Of a DNA stretch of 64,000 bases, positions 27,598 through 36,419 are shown in pieces (the first letter of the stretch is position 1; each line of letters opens with the position of its first letter). The translations under genes were made by a program, and so were the position numbers. Location: NCBI RefSeq assembly GCF_020866905.1, contig NZ_JAIVCC010000005.1, positions 124,001 through 188,000 of the forward strand. Direction: 5' to 3'. This DNA comes from Salinimicrobium sediminilitoris (GTDB lineage: Bacteria; Bacteroidota; Bacteroidia; Flavobacteriales; Flavobacteriaceae). The notes under the pieces are model-generated. The model was not told the DNA's origin. It searched no databases and worked only from the letters and a program-made list of their open reading frames with translations.

Positions 27598-27692
27598 TTA
27601 ACAATGATCAATGAGCAATTAACAGGGCCAATTTTCAATTACCAGATTTTACTTAGCCTGATAATTGGTAATTGTTTATTGCTAATTGTTAA
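27598..27692 (-). repeat. Imperfect inverted repeats in the moxR-DUF58 spacer
   Basis: Outer arms 27598-27618 and 27672-27692 match at 17 of 21 positions; inside them CAATTACCA (27636-27644) pairs perfectly with TGGTAATTG (27666-27674). The right outer arm overlaps the moxR stop codon. The structure could fold in the mRNA between the first and second genes of the operon. Confidence 0.6.
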
Positions 27693-28693
27693 GGGACTTC
27701 GATCTCGTTTACGATCTTGTTGATAATATCTTCAGAAGTTACATTTTCGGCTTCGGCTTCATAAGTAATTCCTATCCTGTGGCGCAGTACATCATGTACT
27801 ATGGCACGAACATCCTCGGGAACCACATAACCACGACGCTTTATAAAGGCATAACATTTGGCAGCCGTAGCCAGGTTTATACTTCCCCTTGGAGAAGCTC
27901 CAAAATTGATAAGCGGCTTAAGGCTCTCCAGTCCGTATTTTTCAGGGAAACGGGTGGCAAAAACTATATCAAGTATATATTTTTCGATCTTTTCATCCAT
28001 GTAGACCTCACGAACCGCCTGTTGCGCTCTTGCTATTTGCTCCAGGCTCACTACAGGATTTACTTTTTCAAAACTGCCTTTTAAATTGGCGCGAATGATC
28101 ATTTGCTCATCTGCCATTTCAGGATATTCGATCACCGTCTTTAGCATAAAACGGTCAACCTGGGCTTCTGGAAGTGGATAAGTTCCTTCCTGCTCCACCG
28201 GGTTTTGTGTTGCCATCACCAGGAATGGCCGGTCAAGTACAAAAGTTTCTTCCCCAATTGTCACCTGCTTCTCCTGCATGGCCTCAAGCAAGGCCGATTG
28301 TACCTTGGCGGGAGCACGGTTGATCTCATCGGCAAGGACGAAATTGGCAAAGATTGGTCCCTTCTTGATGCTGAAGTCATTCAGCTTCATATTGTAAATA
28401 AGGGTTCCAATAACATCTGCCGGAAGAAGATCTGGTGTAAACTGGATACGACTGAAAGAACCGTGAACAGCCTGAGAAAGTGTATTAATGGCGAGGGTTT
28501 TGGCCAACCCGGGCACTCCTTCCAAGAGGATATGTCCCTGGCCCAACAACCCGATCAATAAACGTTCAACCATATGTTTCTGGCCTACTATGACCTTTTT
28601 CATTTCTGAACTCAGTATATCAACAAAGGCGCTTTCGCGTTCTATCTTTTCATTGATACTGGCAATGTCTATTGAGCTGTTATTTTCCTGCAT
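27689..28693 (-). CDS. MoxR-family AAA+ ATPase, first gene of the bat operon
   Basis: 334 residues. Walker A is GVPGLAKT (about 59-66, in LLEGVPGLAKTLAINTL), Walker B is FVLADEINRAPAKVQSALLEAM, and the MoxR signature TQNPVEQEGTYPLPEAQVDRFM follows. MoxR ATPases act as chaperone-like assembly factors with VWA and DUF58 partners, all found downstream here. It is cytoplasmic. No clear TAnnTTTG box was found in the 148 nt before the ATG. Confidence 0.95.
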   Translation of the reverse strand: MQENNSSIDIASINEKIERESAFVDILSSEMKKVIVGQKHMVERLLIGLLGQGHILLEGVPGLAKTLAINTLSQAVHGSFSRIQFTPDLLPADVIGTLIYNMKLNDFSIKKGPIFANFVLADEINRAPAKVQSALLEAMQEKQVTIGEETFVLDRPFLVMATQNPVEQEGTYPLPEAQVDRFMLKTVIEYPEMADEQMIIRANLKGSFEKVNPVVSLEQIARAQQAVREVYMDEKIEKYILDIVFATRFPEKYGLESLKPLINFGASPRGSINLATAAKCYAFIKRRGYVVPEDVRAIVHDVLRHRIGITYEAEAENVTSEDIINKIVNEIEVP

Positions 28694-28790
28694 TTAAACA
28701 AAATTTTATGAGTGTGAAGATACTTATCTAAGGTCAACGGCGCAACCTCAACAAATATTCAACCAAAGTATCTTAAAATTTTGTTAAAAG

Positions 28791-28822
28791 AAAAAGGCAG
28801 CGGGATTACCGCTGCCTTTTTT
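28791..28822 (-). terminator. Terminator of the DUF4382 gene
   Basis: Perfect 13-bp stem AAAAAGGCAGCGG / CCGCTGCCTTTTT with a 5-nt loop, directly after the stop at 28841 on the minus strand. It separates the lipoprotein gene from moxR. Confidence 0.88.
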
Positions 28823-28840
28823 ATCGTCTTTAAATTTTGA

Positions 28841-29659
28841 CTACTCCCCGTCCAGGAACATAGGATCAAGAATTTTGAGTTCGCCCTGTCCAACAACTAC
28901 ATTGTTGACGGTTGAAATATTTAATCCTAATCCTGCTGCAGGAGTTGCAGTAACTTTATAAGTTCCTGCCGGTAGACCATGCACCTGGAAGTTTCCATCG
29001 GCATCAGTATAAGCCGAAGCATTTACAGTAGCATTTTGCACACTTATTAGAGTTTGCTCTGTAGTTGGATGAACACTTCCTTTAATAGAACCTGAATTCT
29101 CTTCAACTCCCATTCTTATAACAGGATGAAGATTATAACCATCGGTAGTAGTACTTTTTACTGACTTATCCACATCAAAGTCAAGGATAAAAGTATACTC
29201 TGCATTTGCTTCCAATTCCTGCTCAACCTTCACTTTTAATCCTGACTGTTGTGCGCTTGGAGTTTTTAAAGCAAATTCCTGCTTCTGTTCTCCGTTCATG
29301 ACTACAACAGTGTTATTGTCTCCCAGAACGAGTCTAATTTGATGAAGATATCCTGCCTCTATTTCGGTTTCAACAAGTAATTCTGAAACTCCACCGGTAA
29401 GGCTAAGAAGATCAATTACACCAGTATTCACACCTTCAAGGCTGGTCCAACCTTCTTCCTCACTACCTTCGGCAGAGGTTTTGATCATAACATCTTCCAC
29501 TTCAACATAAACATGCTTATAATCCCCGGGAGCATCGGTAAGTTTAACGGCCACTTTTGCCGTACCTTCCTCTGTTCCACCAGAATTATCATCTGAACTA
29601 CAACTAACAAGCCCTGTTAACAGAGCAGAAAAGAATAAAAATAAATGGTACTTTTTCAT
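28841..29659 (-). CDS. DUF4382 lipoprotein with carboxypeptidase-regulatory-like domain
   Basis: 272 residues. Lipobox GLVSC puts the lipidated cysteine at residue 20, followed by a short acidic linker (SSDDNSGGTEEG). The DUF4382 domain spans about 33-180 (VAVKLTDAPGDYKHVYVEVEDV). A second domain at about 190-272 has the carboxypeptidase-regulatory pattern (ASAYTDADGNFQVHGLPAGTYKVT). It is a surface or periplasmic lipoprotein of unknown role. It is monocistronic, with its own strong terminator. Confidence 0.88.
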   Translation of the reverse strand: MKKYHLFLFFSALLTGLVSCSSDDNSGGTEEGTAKVAVKLTDAPGDYKHVYVEVEDVMIKTSAEGSEEEGWTSLEGVNTGVIDLLSLTGGVSELLVETEIEAGYLHQIRLVLGDNNTVVVMNGEQKQEFALKTPSAQQSGLKVKVEQELEANAEYTFILDFDVDKSVKSTTTDGYNLHPVIRMGVEENSGSIKGSVHPTTEQTLISVQNATVNASAYTDADGNFQVHGLPAGTYKVTATPAAGLGLNISTVNNVVVGQGELKILDPMFLDGE

Positions 29660-29808
29660 AAAAAATTGTTTTTAGGTTTAGGCATGATAACGCTCGATAA
29701 CCTGCTTTAATTTATCGACGAACGAAATTTAACTCTTTTTAACGATCCTCCATATTCTTTAACAATACAACTTTTAGTTAAAATGCAGGAGTTCCTTACT
29801 TTTAAAAC

Positions 29809-30576
29809 ATGAGGCAAAGAAATTCTTATTCCCGGATCATACAGGATCCCGAAGACTGGGAAGAACTATCAAAAGGAAATAAAATTCAGCTTTTCCAGCA
29901 TTGTGTGGAAAAAGGGATCACCACATTCCTAATCGATCTGTCAAAAAGTGAAAGTTACAGCCATAGTCTCGGCACTGCATTTAGTGAGAGCGGACTTAGT
30001 CGCGACCAGGTCCAGTTGATCGCCTGTCCCGGTAAAAATCTTACAACCGAACAAGATATACTGGACCGGGTGGAGAAAATTCTTAACCTCCTGGACACAG
30101 ATTACCTGGACCTGTTAATCCTGGACTTTGATGCACCTTCAGAAATCATACTTTCGAGCATGGAAAAGCTAAGGGCCCGGGGTAAGATCGTGGAAGTAGG
30201 GGTTTTAAAAAGAAGAACGGGAGAGAAAATGGAATTTTTAAAGGATTTTCCTGCCAGCGCCACACTTTCCACCTTCAGCTTTACACCGTCGGCCGTGAAA
30301 AGTCTTACCTTAGCTGAAGCCGCTTCCAGTGAAACCACTCAAATGATCATTCCTGAAAGCGGGGACTGGGAAAATGAGCATGAGGCTCTCAAAACAGTCG
30401 CAAACAAATATAACCTGCGGCCAAAAGAGATGCTCTTGGCCTGGTTACTACATCACAAAGCTCAATTTCACGCAGTGATTAAAGGAAATTCTCAAGCGGT
30501 TATAGATTCGGCTTATAAAGCTTTTCACACTTCTATTATTGAAGAAGATTTTAAAAAGCTTCCCGAAAAACTTTAA
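29809..30576 (+). CDS. Aldo/keto-reductase-like protein with altered active-site region
   Basis: 255 residues, shorter than typical AKRs (about 300-330). AKR landmarks are visible: GITTF near residue 44, LDLLILD near 106, the MEKLRARGKIVEVGV strand near 121 and a C-terminal NKYNLRPKEMLLAWLLHHK segment near 195. The usual D-x-A-x-x-Y-G after GITTF is replaced by LIDLSKSESYSHSLG, so the catalytic Asp/Tyr pair seems lost or displaced. It may be a non-catalytic relative. It is first in an operon of four genes with short gaps (24, 6 and 2 nt). Confidence 0.7.
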   Translation: MRQRNSYSRIIQDPEDWEELSKGNKIQLFQHCVEKGITTFLIDLSKSESYSHSLGTAFSESGLSRDQVQLIACPGKNLTTEQDILDRVEKILNLLDTDYLDLLILDFDAPSEIILSSMEKLRARGKIVEVGVLKRRTGEKMEFLKDFPASATLSTFSFTPSAVKSLTLAEAASSETTQMIIPESGDWENEHEALKTVANKYNLRPKEMLLAWLLHHKAQFHAVIKGNSQAVIDSAYKAFHTSIIEEDFKKLPEKL

Positions 30577-30600
30577 TATAAATACACATTTTTGACACCT

Positions 30601-31353
30601 ATGAGTAAGACAGCTTTAGTAACAGGAGCCAGCAGCGGGATTGGAAAAGCAACAGCCATTGCCCTGGCCAAAGCCGGTTTCAATTTGATTATCTGCGGAA
30701 GAAGAAAAGAAGCCCTTCAGGATCTCAAAACCCGGCTTCAGGATAATGTACAAGTTGAAATACTTCAGTTTGACGTCCGCAATAAGGAAGAAGTAAGTAA
30801 AGCAATTAAAAATCTTCCGCAGGAATTCAGAAAAATTGATGTGCTCGTTAACAACGCAGGAAATGCGCATGGTCTCGACCCAATCCAAACCGGAAACCTG
30901 GATGACTGGGACGCCATGATCGACATTAACGTAAAAGGCCTTTTGTATGTGAGCAGGGAGATCATTCCGCAAATGGTAGAACGGGGTTCTGGAGACATTA
31001 TCAACATTGGCTCCCTTGCCGGAAAAGAAGTCTATCCCAACGGAAATGTCTACAGCGCCAGTAAACACGCCGTCGACGCCCTGAATAAAGGAATGCGCAT
31101 CGACCTAAACGGAAAAGGCATACGGGTAGGCGCCATAAATCCCGGATTGGTGGAGACGAATTTTAGCGAAGTGAGGTTTAAAGGAGATTCAGAAAAGGCG
31201 AAATCTGTTTATGAGGGATACCAGGCTTTAAAACCCGAGGACATTGCAGAGCTGGTAGTTTTTATGGTCACCCGTCCTGCTCATGTAAATATTGCCGATC
31301 TTTTGGTATTGCCTACAGCCCAGGCCAGTTCCACAATTGTGCATAAGGAATAG
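30601..31353 (+). CDS. Short-chain dehydrogenase/reductase (YdfG-like)
   Basis: 250 residues from ATG at 30601; an in-frame TTG three codons upstream is less likely. The cofactor motif is TGASSGIG (residues 8-15), the NNAG motif lies near 85 and the catalytic tetrad includes S in NIGSLAGKEVYPNGNVYSASKHAVD with YxxxK (YSASK). Members reduce 3-hydroxy acids or similar small carbonyl compounds with NADP(H); the substrate is not known here. It is second in the operon. Confidence 0.92.
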   Translation: MSKTALVTGASSGIGKATAIALAKAGFNLIICGRRKEALQDLKTRLQDNVQVEILQFDVRNKEEVSKAIKNLPQEFRKIDVLVNNAGNAHGLDPIQTGNLDDWDAMIDINVKGLLYVSREIIPQMVERGSGDIINIGSLAGKEVYPNGNVYSASKHAVDALNKGMRIDLNGKGIRVGAINPGLVETNFSEVRFKGDSEKAKSVYEGYQALKPEDIAELVVFMVTRPAHVNIADLLVLPTAQASSTIVHKE

Positions 31354-31359
31354 GAAACC

Positions 31360-32496
31360 ATGATCAACAAGCGCCTTCTTATAAAAAACCTGCTAGCGCA
31401 TAACAGCGAAAACAGTTTTTATGATAAAAAGCGCCAGATCAACCTTGCTGAAAGAGAAGGTAAGGCCAAATTTCTAAAACATATTTGCGCCCTTTCAAAT
31501 TCTAATCCCAACAATAATTCCTTTATGGTTATTGGCGTGGAAGACGCCGATAATGAGGTGAAGGGTGTGGATTTCTTTGATGACAGCAAGATACAGAACC
31601 TTGTAAATGCCTATTTGGATAATCCGCCATTGGTGTCTTATGAAAATATTCCCTTTCCGCATTTGCCGGGGGAACTGGTGGTAGGACTGGTAACCATCAG
31701 GCCGAATAAAGGCAGAACCTGCTCTTTGCGAAAAGGAATATGGAAATATTCTGCAGGCAGCATCTTTGTGAGGGAGGGTAGCATAAGTATTTCTTCAGAA
31801 TTCTCCCGCGGGACACAAAGTGATAATTCCCATATTGTTGAGTCTATTGAAGCTCATTCCCAAAACAACATCGAAATGACCCTGGATGGGGTACTCGATT
31901 TTATGGGGAGACATGAAAACCTGAGTCCAACCTATAAAGTCTTTAAAGAATATTTTGTCATTTGCTGGAGCGGCAAGAAAAAAGAACTTAGTGGAAAAAC
32001 ATATTTTTCAAGAGTGGACATTGAACTTATTAATGAGCAGGTAAAGCTTTTTTATTCTGAACTTGATGAGGTGAGCATAGAAATTTCAGAAGATCTTTTT
32101 ACGATCCTGGAACATGTACGACTTGGACTTAATGATAGATTCCATTATTATCCTTTGGAGGAAGTGAAGATACTTTTTAAGGATAATGCTACATATGAGA
32201 TCAAGACCAATATGCTTTTTGAGCCTCCACAATTTGAAAAAAAGACACTTTACCATATCTATAATTCCAATATTACCCTGGTAAGCAAACTAAGACAAAA
32301 TTTAAAATTAACCCCTTCTGAAGAAAAGGATCTTTACAATTTGCCGGCCACTTATTTATTGTGCTACTTTAATGGCTTTAATGAGGCACTCGAAAAGCTT
32401 GAAGATTCAAAAGATGAATTAAGGAGATATGATGAAAGGATCTATCAACAGTACAAAGACAGTTTAAGGATCCTTCGAAAAGTAAAATACAACTAA
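31360..32496 (+). CDS. AlbA_2/Schlafen-type putative nucleic-acid-binding protein
   Basis: 378 residues. The N-terminal region (about 20-145) has the AlbA_2 layout: EREGKAKFLKHICALSNSNPNNN, FMVIGVEDADNEVKGV, then RPNKGRTCSLRKGIWKYSAGSIFVREG. The C-terminal 230 residues are not recognised and are helical near the end. AlbA_2 domains occur in transcription regulators and Schlafen-like proteins, sometimes in stress or defence settings. It lies 6 nt after the SDR and 2 nt before a PPP-type phosphatase. Confidence 0.75.
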   Translation: MINKRLLIKNLLAHNSENSFYDKKRQINLAEREGKAKFLKHICALSNSNPNNNSFMVIGVEDADNEVKGVDFFDDSKIQNLVNAYLDNPPLVSYENIPFPHLPGELVVGLVTIRPNKGRTCSLRKGIWKYSAGSIFVREGSISISSEFSRGTQSDNSHIVESIEAHSQNNIEMTLDGVLDFMGRHENLSPTYKVFKEYFVICWSGKKKELSGKTYFSRVDIELINEQVKLFYSELDEVSIEISEDLFTILEHVRLGLNDRFHYYPLEEVKILFKDNATYEIKTNMLFEPPQFEKKTLYHIYNSNITLVSKLRQNLKLTPSEEKDLYNLPATYLLCYFNGFNEALEKLEDSKDELRRYDERIYQQYKDSLRILRKVKYN

Positions 32497-32498
32497 GA

Positions 32499-33227
32499 AT
32501 GGGAGGGACTCTTGTAATAGGAGATATACATGGCGGGCTAAAAGCCCTGGTGCAGTTGCTCGAACGTGCAAAAATCACCCCCGAGGACGAAATAATCTTT
32601 CTGGGAGATTATGTAGATGGCTGGAGCGATTCGGCAAATGTGGTGTCTTATCTCATAGAATTTGCAAAACAAAATACCTGTATTTTTCTGCGTGGAAATC
32701 ATGATGATCTTACTCATCGCTGGCTTAAGACGGGAGAGCAGAATGACCAGTGGCTGCAGCATGGTGGGCAGTCCAGTATAGACGCATACCGGCAGTTCTC
32801 AAAAGAAGAAAAAGAAGAACACATAATCTTCTTCGATCAAATGGTCAATTATTATATTGATAAAGAAAATCGCTTATTTGTTCATGCAGGTTTTACGAAT
32901 CAAAAAGGTCCAGAAGAAGAATATACTCCCACTTCTTTTTACTGGGACCGTACGCTTTGGGAAATGGCAATGAGCATAGATCCCAATCTAAAACCCGGTG
33001 ACACGGAGTATCCTAAACGATTAGCTCTTTTTAAAGAGATCTATATTGGACACACGCCCGTGACGAGGATAGGCAGGGACAAACCAACCCGTTTTGCCAA
33101 TGTTTGCAATGTCGATACAGGGGCAGCATTTATGGGGAAAATATCTTTACTTGACGTGAATTCCGGGGAGCTTGTTCAAAGTGATCCTGTCCACACTCTT
33201 TATCCCGAAGAATCGGGTAGAAATTAA
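32499..33227 (+). CDS. PPP-type metallophosphoesterase
   Basis: 242 residues with all phosphoesterase signatures: GDIHGG (residues 7-12), GDYVDG, RGNHDD, VHAGF and GHTPVT. These bind two metal ions for hydrolysis of phosphoprotein or dinucleoside polyphosphate. Members include PrpA/ApaH-like enzymes; the substrate is unknown. It is cytoplasmic with no signal peptide. It starts 2 nt after the AlbA_2 gene stop, a close pairing that suggests a functional link. Confidence 0.9.
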   Translation: MGGTLVIGDIHGGLKALVQLLERAKITPEDEIIFLGDYVDGWSDSANVVSYLIEFAKQNTCIFLRGNHDDLTHRWLKTGEQNDQWLQHGGQSSIDAYRQFSKEEKEEHIIFFDQMVNYYIDKENRLFVHAGFTNQKGPEEEYTPTSFYWDRTLWEMAMSIDPNLKPGDTEYPKRLALFKEIYIGHTPVTRIGRDKPTRFANVCNVDTGAAFMGKISLLDVNSGELVQSDPVHTLYPEESGRN

Positions 33228-33261
33228 GATTATTTTTAAGATGCTTCCTCTATTAACTTCT

Positions 33262-33269
33262 TATCTTTG
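33262..33269 (+). promoter_or_regulatory. Candidate -7 box of the desaturase gene
   Basis: TATCTTTG matches TAnnTTTG, 59 nt before the desaturase ATG. No clear -33 TTTG was found. Confidence 0.35.
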
Positions 33270-33328
33270 TAGATTACCAATACGTTAATTTGGTGCGGTT
33301 ATTGAACCTACATGTTTAAATTTTTTAT

Positions 33329-34333
33329 ATGGCCCTAGAGAATATTCGATTAGAAGTAATGAAGACTGTTGAGAAGTCTATTGATGAATTCGTGGAAAAA
33401 TATCTTATTCCCGTTGAAGAAATATGGCAACCTACAGATCTTTTACCCAATTCCCAGGAAGAAGGTTTTTTTGAAGAGGTCACCCAAATACGGGAAGAGG
33501 CCAAGGAACTGGGATATGATTTCTGGGTAGTGCTGGTAGCCGATATGGTGACCGAAGAAGCTTTGCCTACCTACGAATCCTGGCTTATGGACATGGAAGG
33601 AGTGGAGCAGCACGGGCAGCAAAAAGGAATGCAGAACGGCTGGGCTAAATGGATTCGCCATTGGACCGGAGAAGAGAACCGCCACGGAGATACGCTTAAC
33701 AAATACCTCTATCTCTCCGGAAGGGTGGATATGAAAGAAGTTGAAAAAACCACTCAGTACCTCATCAACGACGGCTTCGATATTGGAACAGGACGTGATC
33801 CTTACCGCAATTTTGTTTATACCAGCTTTCAGGAACTGGCAACCAACATTTCTCACAAGCGAGTAGGCCAACTGGCGAGAAAAAAAGGAAATAAAATGCT
33901 TGCGAAGATGTGTAATATTATTGCAGGGGACGAAATGCGTCACCACCTTGCCTACAGGGAATTCGTAAAAACCATTTTTGAGTACGACCCTAGTGAAATG
34001 ATGCTGGCTTTTGAGGATATGATGAAAAAGAAGATCGTAATGCCTGCCCAGTTTATTAGAGAATCGGGCCAGGGGATCGGTGAAGCTTTTGAGAACTTCT
34101 CGAATGCGGCTCAAAGACTTGGAGTTTACACCACTCACGATTATATTGACATCCTCCAAAAACTAAATGAATTCTGGGAAATCGACAAGATGACTTCCCT
34201 GACAGATAAAGCTGAAAAAGCACGTGATTACCTAATGAAACTCCCGGACAGGATGACCAGGATCTCCGAAAGGATCAAAGTTCCCCAGGATCCTCACCAG
34301 TTTGCATGGGTAGCACCAAACGGCACCTTATAA
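33329..34333 (+). CDS. Acyl-ACP desaturase (ferritin-like di-iron)
   Basis: 334 residues. The two iron-binding motifs are EENRH (in TGEENRHGDTLNKYLYLSG) and DEMRH (in AGDEMRHHLAYREF), the D/E-E-x-x-H pattern of soluble acyl-ACP desaturases. It inserts a double bond in ACP-bound fatty acids, using O2 and reductant, for membrane lipid fluidity. It is cytoplasmic. It is a single gene closed by a terminator at 34339. A 238-aa frame on the opposite strand is a shadow. Confidence 0.93.
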   Translation: MALENIRLEVMKTVEKSIDEFVEKYLIPVEEIWQPTDLLPNSQEEGFFEEVTQIREEAKELGYDFWVVLVADMVTEEALPTYESWLMDMEGVEQHGQQKGMQNGWAKWIRHWTGEENRHGDTLNKYLYLSGRVDMKEVEKTTQYLINDGFDIGTGRDPYRNFVYTSFQELATNISHKRVGQLARKKGNKMLAKMCNIIAGDEMRHHLAYREFVKTIFEYDPSEMMLAFEDMMKKKIVMPAQFIRESGQGIGEAFENFSNAAQRLGVYTTHDYIDILQKLNEFWEIDKMTSLTDKAEKARDYLMKLPDRMTRISERIKVPQDPHQFAWVAPNGTL

Positions 34334-34338
34334 AATAT

Positions 34339-34366
34339 AAAACCCCCGCTTTTGCGGGGTTTTTTG
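34339..34366 (+). terminator. Terminator of the acyl-ACP desaturase gene
   Basis: CCCCGC / GCGGGG stem flanked by A and T runs and ending in TTTTTT. It also lies just beyond the stop of the convergent gene at 34373, so it may act in both directions. Confidence 0.8.
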
Positions 34367-34372
34367 TTCTTC

Positions 34373-34924
34373 CTAGTTTTTCAGTTTTTTTGGCGAAGTT
34401 TCTTTTGTGCTAACCTGCCATCGTTCTCCGTAGACAGATTCATACTCCACTACAAATTCAAGAGTGTCATTGTAAAGAAGGCTGTAAAATTTCTCCAGGC
34501 CGGCTTTACTGGAATTCGGTTGAAGGTCTACCATTGAAATTCCTTCCTTTTCAGATATTAGATTTCCTATGGATACATTCGAAATAAGAAAATTTACCGA
34601 ATCTTTTAAAACCATATGCTCCTGAAGATACCTTCCCACGTCAAGGTCATATTTCTGCCCTTTAATAACTAAGTTCCTTGAGGTTATTAAAGCAGGACCT
34701 ATTCCCTTATTTCTTAAAATTAGCTCATAATCGTCTGAAAAAACTGCGTGATGCTCAAACTCCAGATAAGGGAGAACAGACATATATTGTTGCTTCCGCA
34801 CAAGATTAGTTTGATAGAGAAACACGAGGAGTGTGCCGACACTGATAATCACAGCGGTAATGCTGAGAAGCTCCTTTTTTACCCATGATACAGGTTTCTT
34901 CGGTTTTAGCTTTTTTCTAGCCAT
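34373..34924 (-). CDS. Hypothetical single-TM protein (183 aa)
   Basis: 183 residues from ATG at 34924; a GTG seven codons upstream is in frame. A very basic start (ARKKLKPKKPVSWVKKE) precedes one membrane segment (about 20-41), and the rest is probably extracytoplasmic (LPYLEFEHHAVFSDDYELIL). No family is recognised. The layout suggests a positive-inside anchor with an outside domain. It converges on the desaturase gene. Confidence 0.6.
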   Translation of the reverse strand: MARKKLKPKKPVSWVKKELLSITAVIISVGTLLVFLYQTNLVRKQQYMSVLPYLEFEHHAVFSDDYELILRNKGIGPALITSRNLVIKGQKYDLDVGRYLQEHMVLKDSVNFLISNVSIGNLISEKEGISMVDLQPNSSKAGLEKFYSLLYNDTLEFVVEYESVYGERWQVSTKETSPKKLKN

Positions 34925-35192
34925 CTTAAACCCATTTTTCCCCACCTCTTTCTTAAGATCTTGAGAGATAAAAATCCTGAGATTTTACACAAGGTGCTTT
35001 TACCTATCTAAATTTAAGCGTTTTATAAATACAAAAAACAGAAATTTTAGACCGAAAATTACCGCGTACGATCTTTTACTATGGTTATAAAATTTACACC
35101 AGAACCTTTTATTCCGATTATGGAACCTCTTAGAACCTGAATAAAATTAAAGCTTGACGTGAAACAGCCTTTTTAATCAGTCTCTGGTTTTT

Positions 35193-36272
35193 TCAAATCT
35201 TACGCTCTTCACACCTTATGGTCAGGGGATAGTCTGCGTAATACTTCCTTACTTCTAAAGGGAGGGGAGAGAGAAATTCCACTTCGCTCCAAACCCTGTT
35301 TATTAGATCTTCATTTTCTTCCGGCGAAAAATCTTCAAACAGAAGTTTCCCGGCAGTTGATCCTTCATCTATATTGGCATATTGAACAGGAGAATCACAA
35401 TCAAAATCCATTTCCTGCAGGGAAAATTTTCTAAGTTCAGGATTATTTCGGGTTTTAAAATAAACCTCCAGATTATTGAGATCGTACACAATGCTCCACT
35501 GAGTGCTTGAATCTTCCTGCTTTACCCTTTCCAGTATATTAAATGAATAATTTATCAAGTCATCTCCGTCAAATTCCTGAAGTGCTACTGCTGCATTAAC
35601 AAAACGATCCAGAGGTGCAGAAGAAACAGGTATGTCCTTAGTTCCTCCAAATCCCGAGAAATCTTTCAGATATCGCATACCGTTCTTATAGGTGTCATTT
35701 GCTAATGCGCTTACCGGAAGCCCTTCTCCCGTATGAACAATCATCTTTCCATCTAAAAATTCTATAGTTGCCACCTTCCCCATTTTGTCTGCCACCAAAA
35801 AATGAAGTTTTGCTACCGACTGCGGAGAAATTCTTAAAAATTTTTCAGAAGCTATAACCTCTTCCACACTGGCCGAATTATCGAGCTGATATTGGATCCA
35901 CTGTAGTTCGGTCAAACCATACCTATGGTCTGTTTCGGGATAAATGGATTCGTTGAGGGCCATTTGCTCAATAACGAGTCCGCTTTCGTTTATTCCCCCG
36001 TATGGAAATTCTCTTCCATTCTGGTTAAAGGTGACGCTGCCAAATTTAGAAGTCCATTCAAAGGGTTTTTCGGGTGGGCGAATCATGGCCGCTTTAGTAG
36101 TATTACGTTTGTTGATAACCACATGACCGTAACCCACGGGAAAGTCAAAGTTCCTACCAAAGACTACCCGGTCCCCGTCCTGCAAACAAAAAGTGGTGCA
36201 GGCAATACCTTCAAAAGAGATAAGAAAAAATGCGTAGAAGGTGAGAATGCAAACAAGAGAATTCTTTTTCAT
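35193..36272 (-). CDS. Linear amide C-N hydrolase, choloylglycine-hydrolase family
   Basis: 359 residues, full length. Signal peptide ending ...SFEGIA, so the new N-terminus is C25 (CTTFCLQDGDRVVFGRNFDFP), the Ntn nucleophile cysteine of the conjugated bile-acid hydrolase and penicillin V acylase family. The RNFDFP segment follows, as in the family. It should cleave amide bonds of small acylated molecules in the periplasm, with the substrate (for example N-acyl homoserine lactone or penicillin V) unknown. It is a single gene. C25 could in principle be a lipobox, but the CTTF context favours Ntn processing. Confidence 0.85.
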   Translation of the reverse strand: MKKNSLVCILTFYAFFLISFEGIACTTFCLQDGDRVVFGRNFDFPVGYGHVVINKRNTTKAAMIRPPEKPFEWTSKFGSVTFNQNGREFPYGGINESGLVIEQMALNESIYPETDHRYGLTELQWIQYQLDNSASVEEVIASEKFLRISPQSVAKLHFLVADKMGKVATIEFLDGKMIVHTGEGLPVSALANDTYKNGMRYLKDFSGFGGTKDIPVSSAPLDRFVNAAVALQEFDGDDLINYSFNILERVKQEDSSTQWSIVYDLNNLEVYFKTRNNPELRKFSLQEMDFDCDSPVQYANIDEGSTAGKLLFEDFSPEENEDLINRVWSEVEFLSPLPLEVRKYYADYPLTIRCEERKI

Positions 36273-36419
36273 TCGTTATTCCTTTAGGGATGAAGAAAAT
36301 TTTAGAAACTTCTATAAATTTAACTCTTTCAGGAACTAAAAACTAGGAAAAATCCGTTTAAAAGAACAGTGAATATGCTGGTATCTACAGATTAAAAAGT
36401 TTTTGAAGGCCCTTAGAAA

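Noticed and set aside
33443-34159. 238-codon minus-strand frame inside the desaturase gene
   Set aside because: The plus strand encodes a full acyl-ACP desaturase with both iron motifs; the reverse frame resembles no protein.
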